Assembly (NCBI GenBank): GCA_019096065.1
Contig: JAGUCH010000001.1
Span: 3,286,001-3,350,000 of the forward strand
DNA: 64,000 bases
From: Paracyclopina nana
Lineage: Eukaryota; Arthropoda; Copepoda; Cyclopoida; Cyclopettidae
Reading direction: 5' to 3'
Both the position numbers and the translations under genes were made by a program. The notes under the pieces were generated by a model. The model was not told the origin of the DNA. It did no database searches and was given only the letters and a program-made list of their open reading frames with translations. Numbering within the stretch: position 1 is the stretch's first letter; each line of letters starts with the position of its first letter. Of the stretch, positions 24,201-35,800 are shown in pieces.

Positions 24201-26256
24201 CTTTCCAAATATTTGTCTTAAGCAGTGTTCCATGACGTTTTTGAGATCCTTATGCTTGTCTTGGTCAAGTACTTGTCATAAGCAGTCATCTCTGATGTTT
24301 CCGAGGCTATCTAGCCAGTCTTGGCCAAGTACTTGTCCTAAGTGGTGATTTCTGACATTTTTGAGGCCGTCTAGCTTGTCTTGGTCAAGTGCTTGTCATA
24401 AGCGGTGATAGTTGACGTTTCTGATCTGTCCAGCTTGTCTTGGACAAGTACTTATCTTTGGAAGTGATGCTTGACATTTATTGTAAGCCGTCTACCTGGT
24501 CTTGGCCAAGTACTTGTCTTAAGCAGTGATCCCTGACGTTTTCGAGGCCGTCTAGCTTGTCTTGGCCAAGTACTTGTCTTTAGAAGTGAATCCTGACGTT
24601 TTTGAGGCCGTCTAGCATGTCTTGGTCAAGTACTTGTCATAAGCGACACATAAGTGACAATTTTTTAGTTGCCACTACACTGCACTGTCAATAAGCTTTT
24701 TATTAATTAAGAAAGCTTAAGGCCCTGTTCACCTGCATTATTATCAGCAAAATAACGCACGATATTATGATGAAATTTGCAAATATGTGGTATTTGTAAA
24801 ATCATTTTTTAGATTTTGACTTCGGAATCGGTATATTGGTACCAAAAGCCATCCTACACCAATATAAAAATTCTCAGTTTCTCAGTATTTCTCTCCAATA
24901 TTTTGCCAAAATAACGGCCATAATAAGCAGGTGAACAGGCCCTAAGATTGGTGTATAAGTTTACACTTTCAAAATATAATATTAACATTGATGTAGGGCG
25001 ATACCAGCGGGCTTTTAGGGCAACATTTATATTTTTCAGCTGACACTACTAGAGAAAAAATCTGAGCAACCGCGTTTTTACGATAAGAGTAATAGTTTGT
25101 AATAAAGATCCAAGCAAGTAACCATCCCAAGGCCTGGATCAGCCGGTTATTTCACCGCAATTTTGAGCGCCGTAATTGCGATGCAATTGTCAACATAACA
25201 GCGATCAGCTGGTAATTGTAAACCAATTTTTGCTATGTGCAAAAATTACTTCTTTAGCAAGTTTAAAGTAAAACTTTAAGACCAAAATTAAGAAATCGGA
25301 TCATAAGAGCTTGAATTACCAAAAACAGCCTCTATTATGATAAGTAAGGCCAAAAATTCGGCCAACTGAAATTACAAAGGTTTGGTTGACTTAATTCTTA
25401 AAGTTCCGCCGCTGCTTTGCTCACCAAAATTGCACTGCAATTATCTTTTGTAGCTGATCCACTTAAATTGCAGCGCAATTACAAACAGCAGCTGAAATTA
25501 TGACTGAAATTGCGCTGCATTCAGGACCAGCTGATCCAAGCCTAAAACTCTTAAAAGAATTGCTTTATGTAGAGCACTGCATTTTGATGAGAGTATCTCG
25601 TTCTCAACATCAGCTGACCTTTTTTTGGAAAAAAATTTACTAAGGTACAGCTCAAACTACAGCTCCGATCGGAACTTAATCGAAGCTGGGGTTCGTGGTT
25701 TCTCAGTACAATTACCAAATACCAAATAATAAACAATGGAACAAAATTGGGCGGACGTTGGTTGGTTTAAATCTGTAATTACTATAAGATAGTTAATGTC
25801 AAGATGTTAAAGTCCTGATACCAACTTATGGACAATAAAGTTACCATTTATAATAATTATTCGCCCTACAAAAAGTAGCTCAACTTATCAAACTTAAACT
25901 TAATTAGTAAGCTATAAGCTGAGAACATGGCGAACGCTCGAAAAATCCATAGGTCAAACTTATGTACTTGGCGAATTTCAGTGACGCGAGTGCTCTGAAA
26001 ACCTTCCGCTCTCAATGATATCAGTTTGTTGCTTTAATCATGCATAAAACAACAACTACTGCTATTCCATCGAATGAAATGAGTGAGCGTGCTAATTTCG
26101 TCAACTTTAAAAGGCATTCCTCTGTAATTGCCGTCTTTTTTGGGATGATTAGCTCGCTTAGGTGCAAATAATTAGTTTATTACCTGATGCTAAAGGAATT
26201 ACGAATCCAAGCCAAAGCAGCGTCCCAACAAGGCGGCACTTAATATTGTCCATCAT
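21263..26256 (-). CDS. Secreted single-domain C-type lectin (cassette A), four exons
   Basis: Exons 26256-26184, 21835-21663, 21613-21503 and 21391-21263 (minus) join in phases 1, 0, 0 to give 161 aa. Exon 1 encodes a signal peptide with a hydrophobic core ([17 protein letters not shown]). The rest is one C-type lectin domain: [40 protein letters not shown] and MLCEI, with the Cys residues of the fold. The EPN/QPD Ca-binding triplet is replaced by FAD-like residues while WND is kept, so classical mannose or galactose binding is doubtful. The donor of exon 3 (TTT|GTTATA) is weak. The 4.3-kb first intron holds SINEs, minisatellites and MITEs. Such secreted lectins are often immune or cuticle proteins in arthropods (family knowledge). 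Confidence 0.85.
22355..22590. repeat. Repeat of the GGCACGTAAAGTAGGG family, copy 2
   Basis: Begins TTTTGAGCTGGGGCACGTAA and ends with the shared tail (GTAATACAATTTTTGAGTG ... CCCTAGAAAATGCTGC). It closely matches 44595-44850. Open frames here are shadows of the repeat. Confidence 0.65.
22655..22925 (+). repeat. Dimeric tRNA-like SINE, copy 2
   Basis: Two tRNA-like modules lie in a row: module 1 with A box TGGCACAATGG and B box GGTTCAAACCC (22668-22732), and module 2 with an anticodon-like stem-loop TTGGAATGCTGATCCAA and GGTTCGATTC (about 22805-22875). The same A/T-rich linker (CCTATACATAGCAT) separates them in copy 3. The acceptor stems do not pair, so neither is a functional tRNA. Confidence 0.75.
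22928..23100. repeat. Repeat of the GGCACGTAAAGTAGGG family, copy 3
   Basis: Starts TTATTTGCTAGGGCTCGTAA, includes the inverted partner (GACCCAATTTTACGTGCCC), and ends with the shared tail GAAGTTACCGAGCTGCC and CCCTAGAAAAT. It directly abuts SINE copy 2. Confidence 0.65.
23157..23245. repeat. 15-bp tandem repeat (TTATATTCCGTTTCG)
   Basis: About six imperfect copies of TTATATTCCGTTTCG in a row, with the last ones drifting to TTAGATTCCGTTCCG. The frame reading [12 protein letters not shown] comes from this repeat and is not a gene. Confidence 0.8.
23985..24645. repeat. 60-bp minisatellite with an inverted segment
   Basis: About ten units of 60 bp built on GAGGCCGTCTAGCTTGTC, TTGGTCAAGTACTTGTC and AAGCAGTGATCCCTGACG. 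The units at about 24050-24180 run in the opposite direction, making an internal fold-back. A single related unit, also inverted, is at 45785-45840 inside the GPCR intron. Confidence 0.85.
24721..24942. mobile_element. 222-bp MITE, PIF/Harbinger-like, TSD TAA
   Basis: Terminal inverted repeats are GGCCCTGTTCACCTGC (left) and GGGCCTGTTCACCTGC (right, reverse complement). TAA flanks both ends (24718-24720 and 24943-24945). A GG(G/C)C(C)TGTT end with a 3-bp T-A-rich duplication is typical of PIF/Harbinger MITEs. It has no coding capacity. Confidence 0.8.
25131..25541. mobile_element. MITE-like element, about 410 bp
   Basis: The left end is AGGCCTGGATCAGC; the right end, reverse-complemented, is AGGCTTGGATCAGC. 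Subterminal CGCAATT(T) blocks are repeated in both orientations. The target duplication is unclear. Next to it, 25566-25690 and 26345-26465 are direct copies of another short repeat (GAGTATCTCG, TCTCAACA, AGCTGACCTTTTT). Confidence 0.6.
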
Positions 26257-27372
26257 TGTTGTGTTCGCGTCATAATTCATACTTTAAACATATATTCATG
26301 TTATCCCAAAAATGATTGATCTCCATAGTTTATCTCATTAGTGCATCAGAGCTCCAGATTTTGATGAGTATCTCGCTCTCAACAATAGCTGACCTTTTTG
26401 GAAATTTACTTAGTTACAGCTCAATTAAACTACAGCTCTTAACGGAACGAAATCTTAAGTCTTAAGGTGTTCATAGCTCCTCAAATGTCATTATATGATC
26501 AACAGTAATGGGCAGATGTCGTGCTGTCGTAGGCCGACCGGCCACCTTTAGGCTGTTTTTTGGAACTGAGGTTTGAAAATAATCGATCTACTCTTATCAA
26601 TTTACTGCTCTGGATGTGATGAGGGCTGGGCACTTAGCAGCTTGTGGACTGATCACAGAAAATTAACATGCTTTGTGCTACACTATTGATCAATGAGAAC
26701 ATGGTAATGAAATGAGTCTTTTTGATATTTTTTTTGGGACGTCCTTTTTTATTTTATTTTATTTTTCAAAATAGCAAAATACAGTTATTTAACTTTGAAT
26801 ACGCGAAGTAAAACGACGAATCTTACAAACTAGTTGTGGAGGCAAAAAGAAAAATCGATCAACCTTTTGGGAAAAGGCACAAAATGATTAATGATACAAA
26901 AAGGAACCGGTTTTTCGGCCGATACGAGGCTCGGATTCTTTTTTTTTTTTTTTTTTTTGCGAACATTACATAGTATTTTTACACAGAGCAATCCAAGACC
27001 TATTCATGATGACTTCATGATAAATACGACTTGGTTGCTGAATACACATATTGAGACACAATAGTTATCATTTAGGGAGTGTTCATAGAACATACAAAGG
27101 GGGATATATCATTGATATATGAGAGCAAAAATTCACCAGGAAAAAGCAAATGAAGGATCGCAACTCGAGCTCAAGATCCATACTAGATCGAGCATCAGAG
27201 TCTGGGAGCCATTTGCAGTTTCCCGGCAACAATAAGACATACATGTTATAAATTCCATGGAATGAAAAAAATGATGAGAATTAAGCGTGGGAATTACCTC
27301 CTCACGCGTCAAAGATATGTTAGTGAATGTGGTACATGAATCAGAATAATACACGAGACACATAATGAGTAC

Positions 27373-30122
27373 TTATAGGTGATACGGAGTGCAGAATTGG
27401 TAGACGAGTCTTTGAGGTCGGCTGGTTTTCTTCATGATTCCCTTTTTGTAGTATTGCCTCAGAGATCTGGACAACTTGTCAAAGTTCATGGCTGGCCTGT
27501 TTTTCCTCTTGCCCCAGAGCTCAGCGACTCGGACCGAGTCGACAATTTTGAAAATTCCCTGCTCTCGGTCCACCCAGTGGATGCATCCGGAATGCTGAGG
27601 CTGGTTGAGGAGCTCCTTGACAAACTGCCACAAATGGATGTTGGAGGAGGAGCCTCTGATTGGCCCTGGAGCAGGTCTGGTGCCTGGACTCAAAGATTCA
27701 GTCTCATCTGCATTTTCGTCAGCCTCCTCATCTGCAAAGTTCAATTGGAATTTCCGTCTCAATGGATCGAGTGGGGAATAAACCGCGCAACATACAAAGG
27801 CAGTGTACAGCAGGTACAAAGGTGTGTTTTGCTACAAGTACCATGACTTGCATGGGTTGAACTTTGCAAGCAACCTAAACTTGGGAGGAGGGAGCGCAGA
27901 AATCGCCAAGTGGACTACTTCAAGCTACATTCGAAAAGAGCATAATTTACCTTCAGTCATGTCGTTAGCAGTGCTCGATCCATGGCTCATGGGGGGCTGC
28001 AAAGTGGTTAGGGTTGAGGCGGTAGCATCCATGGATGATGATGATCCAGGGTACGGGGGTGGAGCTTGCTCGCTCTTCAAGAGTTCCTCAATGGGTGGCA
28101 TGTTGATGGAGGATTGGCTGTTATCCAGACTAGCACTTGAATTCGAGGCCATGGAGGCCATGTGAGCCTCGAAGGAGGGTGGTGGTGGGCGGCTTCGAGC
28201 CACCACCTCGGAGTAATCCGGAGGCGGGGGAAGCACGCCCTGGTGGACCACTTGCTCAGTGTTGTCAAGCATGTCCAAAACGTAGGCAATGTCGAACTCC
28301 TCCCTGTTATCTACGAGCTGTTGCTGTTGGGGATGCTGCAGAACCGGGAGCTGAGCATCAGAAGAGTATGCGGCCGCGTTCCTCCACATATCTAATGCGC
28401 TATAGATTTGTTCACCTCCCTGAAATTGGCCATCAATGAAATTAAGTTGGAATGCCAACCATGCTATTGTCTCGTAGTCGTAAAACTTGCGATCAAGATC
28501 TCAACAAATCGAAGGCTTTACCTCGGGCAATCGAGCTTTGAACTCGTCCTCGGTGACTTGCACGAATCCGGGCCCCTCAAAGTTGGCGGCCCATTGGAGA
28601 GCAGGTTGACAAGATGTGGCTGGAATTTTGAGCTCTTGCATTTTGTGGCGCAACCAACGCGCCACATCAGATTGGCTCCAACAACTTGGGTCTGTGGAAG
28701 AAGAGGCATTGTAGTAAATTTGGCCATTGTCGCGGACCCCACTTGATGCATGTCTCGTCGTTTTGCATATATACTGTATTTACTTGCCTAACAGCGAGGC
28801 TTTCTTCAAAGGTCAATTGCGCTTCTTTTTTATCAGAGCTTATAATTGGCTTGCGTCATGTGAACTCTTCGAGTAAATATAGCTTGCTCTGCTCTCACAG
28901 ATAAAGTCTTTGTGCAAAGTTAATGAAGATGTATAGTGAAATGGCGCACGACTCGCTTACCTATGCCTACTCGTTAATTCTGAAAGAAGGTTTTGGTGTT
29001 GCCTGCGCGAGACGAAGCTTGTCACTAAGCTAAAACAAGATGTTGACCCTCTACTAACTGCTCCAACATTGACCGTGAGATCCGGGAATTGCGGTTTCAC
29101 TCAGGGGCCGAAATGCTCCCAAAACCCCTCTCACGCTGCTCGATAGCTACATGTGTGCCTCAAATGATAATTAGTGGACTTACTGGGGTGGATGTTGAGC
29201 ATTGATGACTGGCTTTTGATCTCTTTCCTCACGTGCTCCAGCAGATCCAAATCGAGTTGGTCAATCACCATTGACAGCATCGAGTCGAATTCTTCCTTGG
29301 GCTCGGTCTTGATCATCTTGGATTGCGGCTGGGTTCCCTCTTCAAGAGCTCTCTTCAAGACTGATTGAGTGCCATGAACTCGTTGAAGATCTGCCAACTC
29401 GGAGAGCTCCTCTTTCAGGTTCACCGCTGAGGATGAGGCTGAAGAGGAGGCCGTGGTCTTTGTGGAATCGGTGCTGGAGAACCTTGCAGTTTGACGGCTT
29501 CCAGGGCTGTATGGGGAGGAGGGCGGCAAAGACAAGGGTGAGGCCATGGGGATATAGCTTGTCTTGACTTTGAGGTCGTAGTTCATTCCGGAGCCAGGGG
29601 AGAACATGGTGACCGAGGAGCAGTCCAAGTCGGTTGCCAAGTTGGGCGAAAGGCAGGCCTGATCGGAGGGCGAGAATGGGGAAAAGTCCGAGAGGGTCGT
29701 TTCGGGCGAGCAGGGCACGTACTCAAGATCCTCGCACTCAGAGGAAGGCAATAGGCCTAGGTCGAAGTCGATAAAGGTCAAATCCGCGGAAGAGTCGATT
29801 TGTTCCAGGCTATGATTGGGATCCAGGTCACAGTTGCTGTTGGCGTTGGTTTCGAAGCAAGAATTGGGTAGCTTGGGCTCGGGCACCATTCGGATCATCT
29901 GTAAAATTAATTGTGAGGTGAAACTTTTGGATTCTCAACCTTAATGTGCGATATAATATATACCCAATCATTGTTAATGTGGTAATTTTGCCAGTTATTG
30001 TACCAGTTGTAGTTATGAGTCGACATCATCGACGACGCGAAAGCTCGTAGTGCACTGTTGGATTCATGCGCAGTTTTGCTACTCCTTATCTTATCACAAC
30101 TAGCTTTTTTTCCTTCAGTCAC
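27373..30122 (-). CDS. Ets98B: SPDEF/Ets98B-type ETS transcription factor, six exons with a 19-nt microexon
   Basis: Exons (minus) 30122-29964, 29898-29184, 28979-28961, 28741-28522, 28419-27951 and 27731-27373 give 646 aa with all phases matching. The SAM/Pointed domain (about residues 308-390) includes CWSQSDVARWLRHKMQ and QIYSALDMWRNAAAY, split by one intron. The C-terminal ETS domain (from about residue 559) has IHLWQFVKELL, GIFKIVDSVRVAELWG and NFDKLSRSLRQYYKKGI, close to SPDEF/PDEF and unlike ELF or ETV types. Exon 2 is Ser/Pro-rich, as in activation regions. SPDEF factors are nuclear and act in secretory epithelia and cell migration in other animals. The 19-nt exon (AATTAACGAGTAGGCATAG) is the only way I found to join exon 2 (ends phase 1) to the Pointed exon (starts phase 2). 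The start is uncertain: 30122, or the in-frame MM at 30029. Confidence 0.9.
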
Positions 30123-30414
30123 TTCAATATGTACGTAGGCTTGATACGCAGGACGCCACCTTTGTTGATTTTGTTTTAGCTACTAGCAACTTCTGCTCCC
30201 GATTGCCTCAGATGGACTAACAACGCTTGCTGATTATGCTAACGCTGAAAACTGCTTCCATAAGCTATAATTGTCAACACTGTGAGGAAAGATCGCTAAA
30301 AAAAGATATCCCATCTGCATTAAAAAAGTTGGGCTCAGATTACCCAGCATTGTGAAATTACATTATGGTTTTGTTACTGTGGCTATTTTGGCTTGGCATG
30401 GTCCAGTATTCAGG

Positions 30415-31037
30415 TCACGACGTCATAGTTTCGTATGACACCAAAGCGTTCTGTTTAAAGTAGGCCTGATATTCGATACTTTTGTCCTTCAATAAATTAA
30501 ACGGTGACGTCATTTCGATTGTGCTTACCTCGTTAAAAAAATCAAAGAAGTGCATGCTGGCTGGCTCATCGCACAGGACCAACTGAGAAAAGTTCAGAAT
30601 CAACCTTGTGTTTCCAAGCCACTTTTGGCAGCACCTCTTCACCAAAGCAAGTGTAAAGAGTGCACGCGCTCAAATAATGCGAAAAATGCCTTCATAAATT
30701 AACTGCGAAGAAAGGCCTCGTTAATTATAGAAGCTATGAAAAACCTTTTTCGGGAAGTTGCACCGCAGTGCGTTGAATGTGCGCAATAGCTCGGGCTATT
30801 ATTAATAGGCAGATGCTAAAGATGTGCAAAGTAGCTTCTGCTGCTGATGCGACCAACCAATCATCGCAGACAAAGACCTTGACACGCCCAAGACGACATC
30901 AAAGATAGCTTTTATCATTATTATGGTAGCGATCTTACGTTCAGCTGGAGCACAGCTTCGTATGCGATTTCTTCCATGTCCGAATCTTTGCTCGCTTCTT
31001 GCACAATCGTCACCCAACCGCCGCTACTTTTAGTCAT
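30415..31037 (-). CDS. Small unrecognised protein, 74 aa, three exons
   Basis: Exons (minus) 31037-30939, 30582-30529 and 30486-30415 join in phase 0 throughout. The first exon encodes WVTIVQEASKDSDMEEIAYE, the second a short acidic/aromatic segment (HFFDFFNE), the third a Tyr/Gln-rich end. Splice sites are good (AAC|GTAAGA, TCTCAG|TT, GAG|GTAAGC), but intron 2 is only 42 nt. The protein-like composition and clean phases support a real gene. I do not recognise the family and assign no function. It lies between the serpin and SPDEF, all on the minus strand. Confidence 0.5.
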
Positions 31038-32830
31038 GTTTCTCGCCTCTTTTTTTTCCAAAACTATTTCATAATCGCACACTGCTAATGATGCGAGCCA
31101 GCCAAGCGGCTGAGAGGGACTAAAAGTGTACCATGATGGAAAGTTCCAAGTTCACAAGCGATGGCTGAAGAGGGGCCTGACTGACGCCTCGTTCAAATCA
31201 CTGCACTGCAGCAATAGCCTGAAAGTTGCTTTTTGCTACCAGCCAGACAAAGGCACTTTGGTCGGCGGCCTTCACTTTTACCTCCACATCACAAGCTCTG
31301 GTCGCGCGCGCGCCTTCCAAGAATTTGACCCTGACCAAAGAGGCGCGAGACGGAACTCTTATCGCTAAGCCACCAATTATCAGCGCGTACTCTATTTCTT
31401 AATTTTGCTTCCTTCCATAATTCGTGGAATCGAGGAATTATTGAGGAAGTTGGTATATTTGATGATAAAAAAATACTAACCGCAAGGAATTAATTACTAT
31501 CTGCAAAGTCGTATAAGCGCAGGCATTTGTCTCTGTTTGGGCATTTTTTTCATGTTCTAGGTTTTTCGCGTTGGCAAGTTTCATTCTCTATTAATGGTCC
31601 TCTGTATGATCCTTGCTGCTGCGGGCTAATCCAGGCAAACGAAACTTTCACCTTCCTACGGCCGTTCCTACCTACGCAACCTGCCAGCTTAAATCGACAG
31701 CTAAAAGTTTCTTTGTCGTCCATCATAAAAAAGTTTCAAACAAATTTTTCCCACATCTTTTTCTCTTTTAGGGTGAACTGATTTTACCATCTCACAGTCA
31801 GTGTCTAAGTGTAGCTGAATTCCTTCATAGAGCCGTAGCATTTTTGTAACAGTCTAAAAACTGATAGTGGCTGTTTTGCGGCAATTTTTTTTGCTATGCG
31901 CCTCTCACCTAGTTTTAGCTTTGCCATGCTGCAAAACTAGAAGGTCTTATCAGCTACATTGAGTTGTGCATTACTGTATTTGCTTTATTTTAGTAATTGT
32001 TTGAAGAACTTACAGTTTCGCCCAATATTCTATCCTTGGCCAGTAACATTTTTGTGCGTTGGATTGACCGTCGCTATATCACACGCGTAGTTTCTAGCAA
32101 TTGTTGACTAAAATTGAAAGACTTGATGTTGTTAGATTTTCCTTCTCAAAATACTATCTCCACATATTTGAGGTGCTTCAGAGAGTCTTCACTCGACGAA
32201 TTTTCAACTCTCACTGATCGCTGGTGTGAGTCTGGTTTGCTTGGAGAAATTTCTCCTCAACCTTATCTTACCTGGTACAAGGCATGGCTCACGACCAACT
32301 TTTCCAAGTCAGGCCCAGGGTAGAAAAGTAGCACTGTTGGAAAATCGATGGTTTTTTTTGAAAATTCCACAAATAGCAAAAAGCTTTTGGCTCAATGTAC
32401 TGTTGAAGCAAGAATTCAAATTGGTCATTTTGAATAACGATACGAAAATGAGAGCTTCACTACTCCTTTTAATATAAACTCAAAAAAGGAAGAAAATGGC
32501 TATTTGGTAACAAGTTTTTACAGAAATTTCGCAATTCATAAAAAACTTTATGAACTAGTTTTACAAAAAGTCTGATCAGTCTGGTTCTATTAAAGTCTAC
32601 TACTTGCGTTGCATAGCTATTAAATTGGAACTACGCTCCGAAAATGTACAAAAAGGGATGAGGCATTTGCGTTTTTATTGTGCCATTACGTCAATTTCAA
32701 GATATCAGTTTATTTAGAGAAATACGAAATCAGTAAGAATAAGAGCAATGATGTAACGCCGCACATCAAAGTCGGTGCGATTTTAAAGCTCCTTTGCGTG
32801 TGCTTAACAGACCTTATCTTTCACGATAAA
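31038..32830. other. 1.8-kb intergenic region, no gene seen
   Basis: No supported exon. The first part must hold the promoter of the small minus-strand gene, and the right end the 3' UTR of the serpin. Plus-strand frames at 31126 and 31527 have no splice or domain support. Confidence 0.45.
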
Positions 32831-35800
32831 TTATTCGTCATCATGATCTTCTTCATGTTTGGTTCCTATTGTTGGGTCATAATATCTTCCAATGTGGGTA
32901 ACCATTCCACTAGGATTATGCCTGATTGCATACAAAAACTGCCTTTCAAATTTAATCGCCTGACTGTGGCTCTGGTGTTCGTCGTCATGATGTTCATGGT
33001 GATGCTCGTGATTTGTTTGCCTTGAGTCTCTGGTTTCAGGTCCAATCATAACGTGGCTTATTTGAGAGAAGGCCGTTAAAAAGAGGTCGTTGCCTCCGTT
33101 GATTCCCGTGAAATCGGCCTTGTTCTGGTTGAATGCATCTTTCATGCCAAAGTTTTGGAGAGTCTCATTCAAATTCACAAAAGATCTGGGGGAAAAAAAG
33201 CCAACTCTGTTAGCATCCTGGCGTCATCGTTTTTCATGGGAAGTTTACCTATGAGAAATCACTGGCAACTGCAGCTTCAAGCCTGATATTGGCTGTAAAA
33301 CTCTCATCATGCTGGTCCATGTTTCATTGTTCAGCTTCGACTCAATTTGTGCAAGGCCTCCAGCAATGTAATCGGATGGTTTACCTGGCAAAATTAAAAC
33401 CAGGCAAAATTGCTCTTTCTTGAATGGAACGGCAGCAATTGTTGCCTGCAAGCTCTCGTCGAATCCGACCAGAAAAGATGCTGCCGATAGTTGCATGGCT
33501 GGAACTTTGACCAGTCTTCGACTTCGGCTCGGCAAATTGATGAAATTCATCTCAATTTTTTCCATCATTATATCATCCGCAAACTCGGCCTGTAAACATT
33601 TTTGAGTTAAAAAACGAGGTATGACAAATATTTGATGTTGTGATTTGCCTGAAAATAATTCCCTCCGAATGATACCATGGGTGCTTGATAATTTGGTAAA
33701 TGATCAGAATGCAAAAAGTCTTCGACTGAATTTTCTGTTTTTACTGCCACCATCTGGTTTATGATCCCTCGAATATTCTCGTCCAGCTGTTGGAAATCAA
33801 CCTGTTCGATTGATGCACTGTAAAAGTAGCTCACTCGAGCCCTATAAAACTCGATGATGGGATCTTCATTCTGAAATTCATTGCATGATTGAAAGAATGA
33901 CTCAAGGTGTATGCATTGGCCAGATTACCTTGTCTATGATAAGTTGCTTTAGGCAGGCAGAAGTGAAGTCATTGGAGAGGTCCGTGGACAGGTCATCAGT
34001 GACACTTTTGTACATCAAATGTGGGTTGAATGAAATCATCTCATCTAGCCTCAAAATTTCATTAATTTCCCATGATGTCACTCCTCTGGCTCCCAAAAAT
34101 ACCATAGCAAGAGAGGTTGTGGCTGAGATTGGGGACATTACAAGATTTTCCTTTGCATGTACTTCTTCCTCAAGAGTTGCCTTGAACATGTCAAATCCAA
34201 GCTCATTGTTGATGTCAATGAAGGTTTTCTCAGCCTTTTTCAGCTTGGCTGAAGTCTCCTCTAGGCCTATGTGATTTTCAGGCAGTGGAGGAAGCATAAA
34301 AGAGGAGCTGTGAACGTGAGCATGCTCATGTTCAGCGCCGTGGTCGTGGTGATGCTCGTGCTCAGTATGATGGTGTTCATGTTCCATTTGCTCGTGATTT
34401 TCCATATCTCCAGTATGACTGTGATCATGATTAGCCATATCTCCAGCATGACTATGGTCATGCTCCACATGATCGTGGCTGTCTGTATCACTATGGCCGT
34501 GATCATTTTCACTATGTTCGGAATTTTCCTTGTCAGTATTAAGACCATTATCTTGTTCTGGACCAGCGGCATTATCTTGTTCAATGACTGTTTCTATCTG
34601 AGCTTTAGGACTTTCTGGATCATCATTGAAATTAAACTGAAACATGGGTCGAACTCCTGAAATCGTATGCTTATCAATCATCTCTGACTCTATATTTGCC
34701 AGAGCTTCTTGTTTGTCCGGATTCATCCAAGTCCACTCTGACAGATTAGGTCTCTTGTAGTCTCCATTTTCAGCTATGTCGTTCCGAGGAAGATTGTTGT
34801 CACCAGGGTTTCTGTTGATGTTACCAACAATAAAACCATCCACGAAAACTGTGGGCGGTGGAGTGGTTCTGGTATTCACAACACTAGTTGTATCGGAAGT
34901 GTCTTTTGTGATTGCAGCTGGAATGGGCTTTGTTTTCACCACTGAAGAAATCTTAATCTCTGGCAAGACAAAATTATTGGCAACTGAAGCTGGCTGAATG
35001 GGAATCGTCACTGTTGTGGAAATTGTTGTTGTCGTTGGTGCGGTCGATGTTGTTGTTGTCGTAGTCGTTGAAGTTGTTGTTGGTGTGGTAGTTGTCATCG
35101 TCGTTGTCGTGGTCGCTTTCGTGGTCGTTGCCGTTGTAGTGGTCGTAGTCGTTGTAGTGGTTGTGGTCGTTGTCGTCATCGAAGTTGCAGCTGTTGTTGT
35201 CGTAGTAGATATTTTTGTTGTAGAGATGGTTGAAGTTGTTGTAATTGTAGTAGTCCCTATCGTAGTAGTTGTTGGTGTGGTAGCCTCAGTAGTCGTTGAT
35301 GGAGTTGTGGCTTCAGTGGTCGTTGTTGGCTTTGTTCGTTCTGCAACTAATGGGCTGCTTATGGGAGCAAATAAGGAGGGGTCAAAATCAATCGTCTCGT
35401 TTGAGTCAACCCCTAATGGCATCTTATACAAATCAGTTATAGGATCGTTGGCTGATGGCTGCACTGGAGCATACAGCTCTGAAATAGGCTTGGACCGCAA
35501 CGGCGCCAGCAAATCTGGATTCTCCATCAAAGGATCTTTCGTAGGCTGTGACTTGGTTTCATTGCTCGCAGCCTGAGGACTCATCTTCATAGGTGTGAGA
35601 TCAAAGTCAAACTCCAATGTTGTTGTTTTGTTCACTGCGTTGGCGACCAAGTCTTGAACCTTGTTGAGCACAGCTAGCATTGCTGGAGTAGGTTTTATTT
35701 CTGGACTGCTAGTTGTCTTGATTGGACCATACATGTCCTTGAGCGAATCAGTGGGCTTCTTGGGCTCATACAATTCTTTGATAAAGTCAGCCTGACTATT

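Noticed and set aside
23985..24645. CRISPR-like array
   Set aside because: Units are contiguous 60-bp tandem repeats without spacers, in a eukaryotic intron.
26935..26960. Poly-T tract as a retroposed poly(A) tail
   Set aside because: No processed pseudogene or LINE sequence is found next to it; a simple homopolymer run is enough.
34267..35576. Plus-strand open frames opposite the serpin (129, 73 and 192 aa, the last almost all Val)
   Set aside because: They are antisense shadows of the Thr-rich and His-rich coding repeats.
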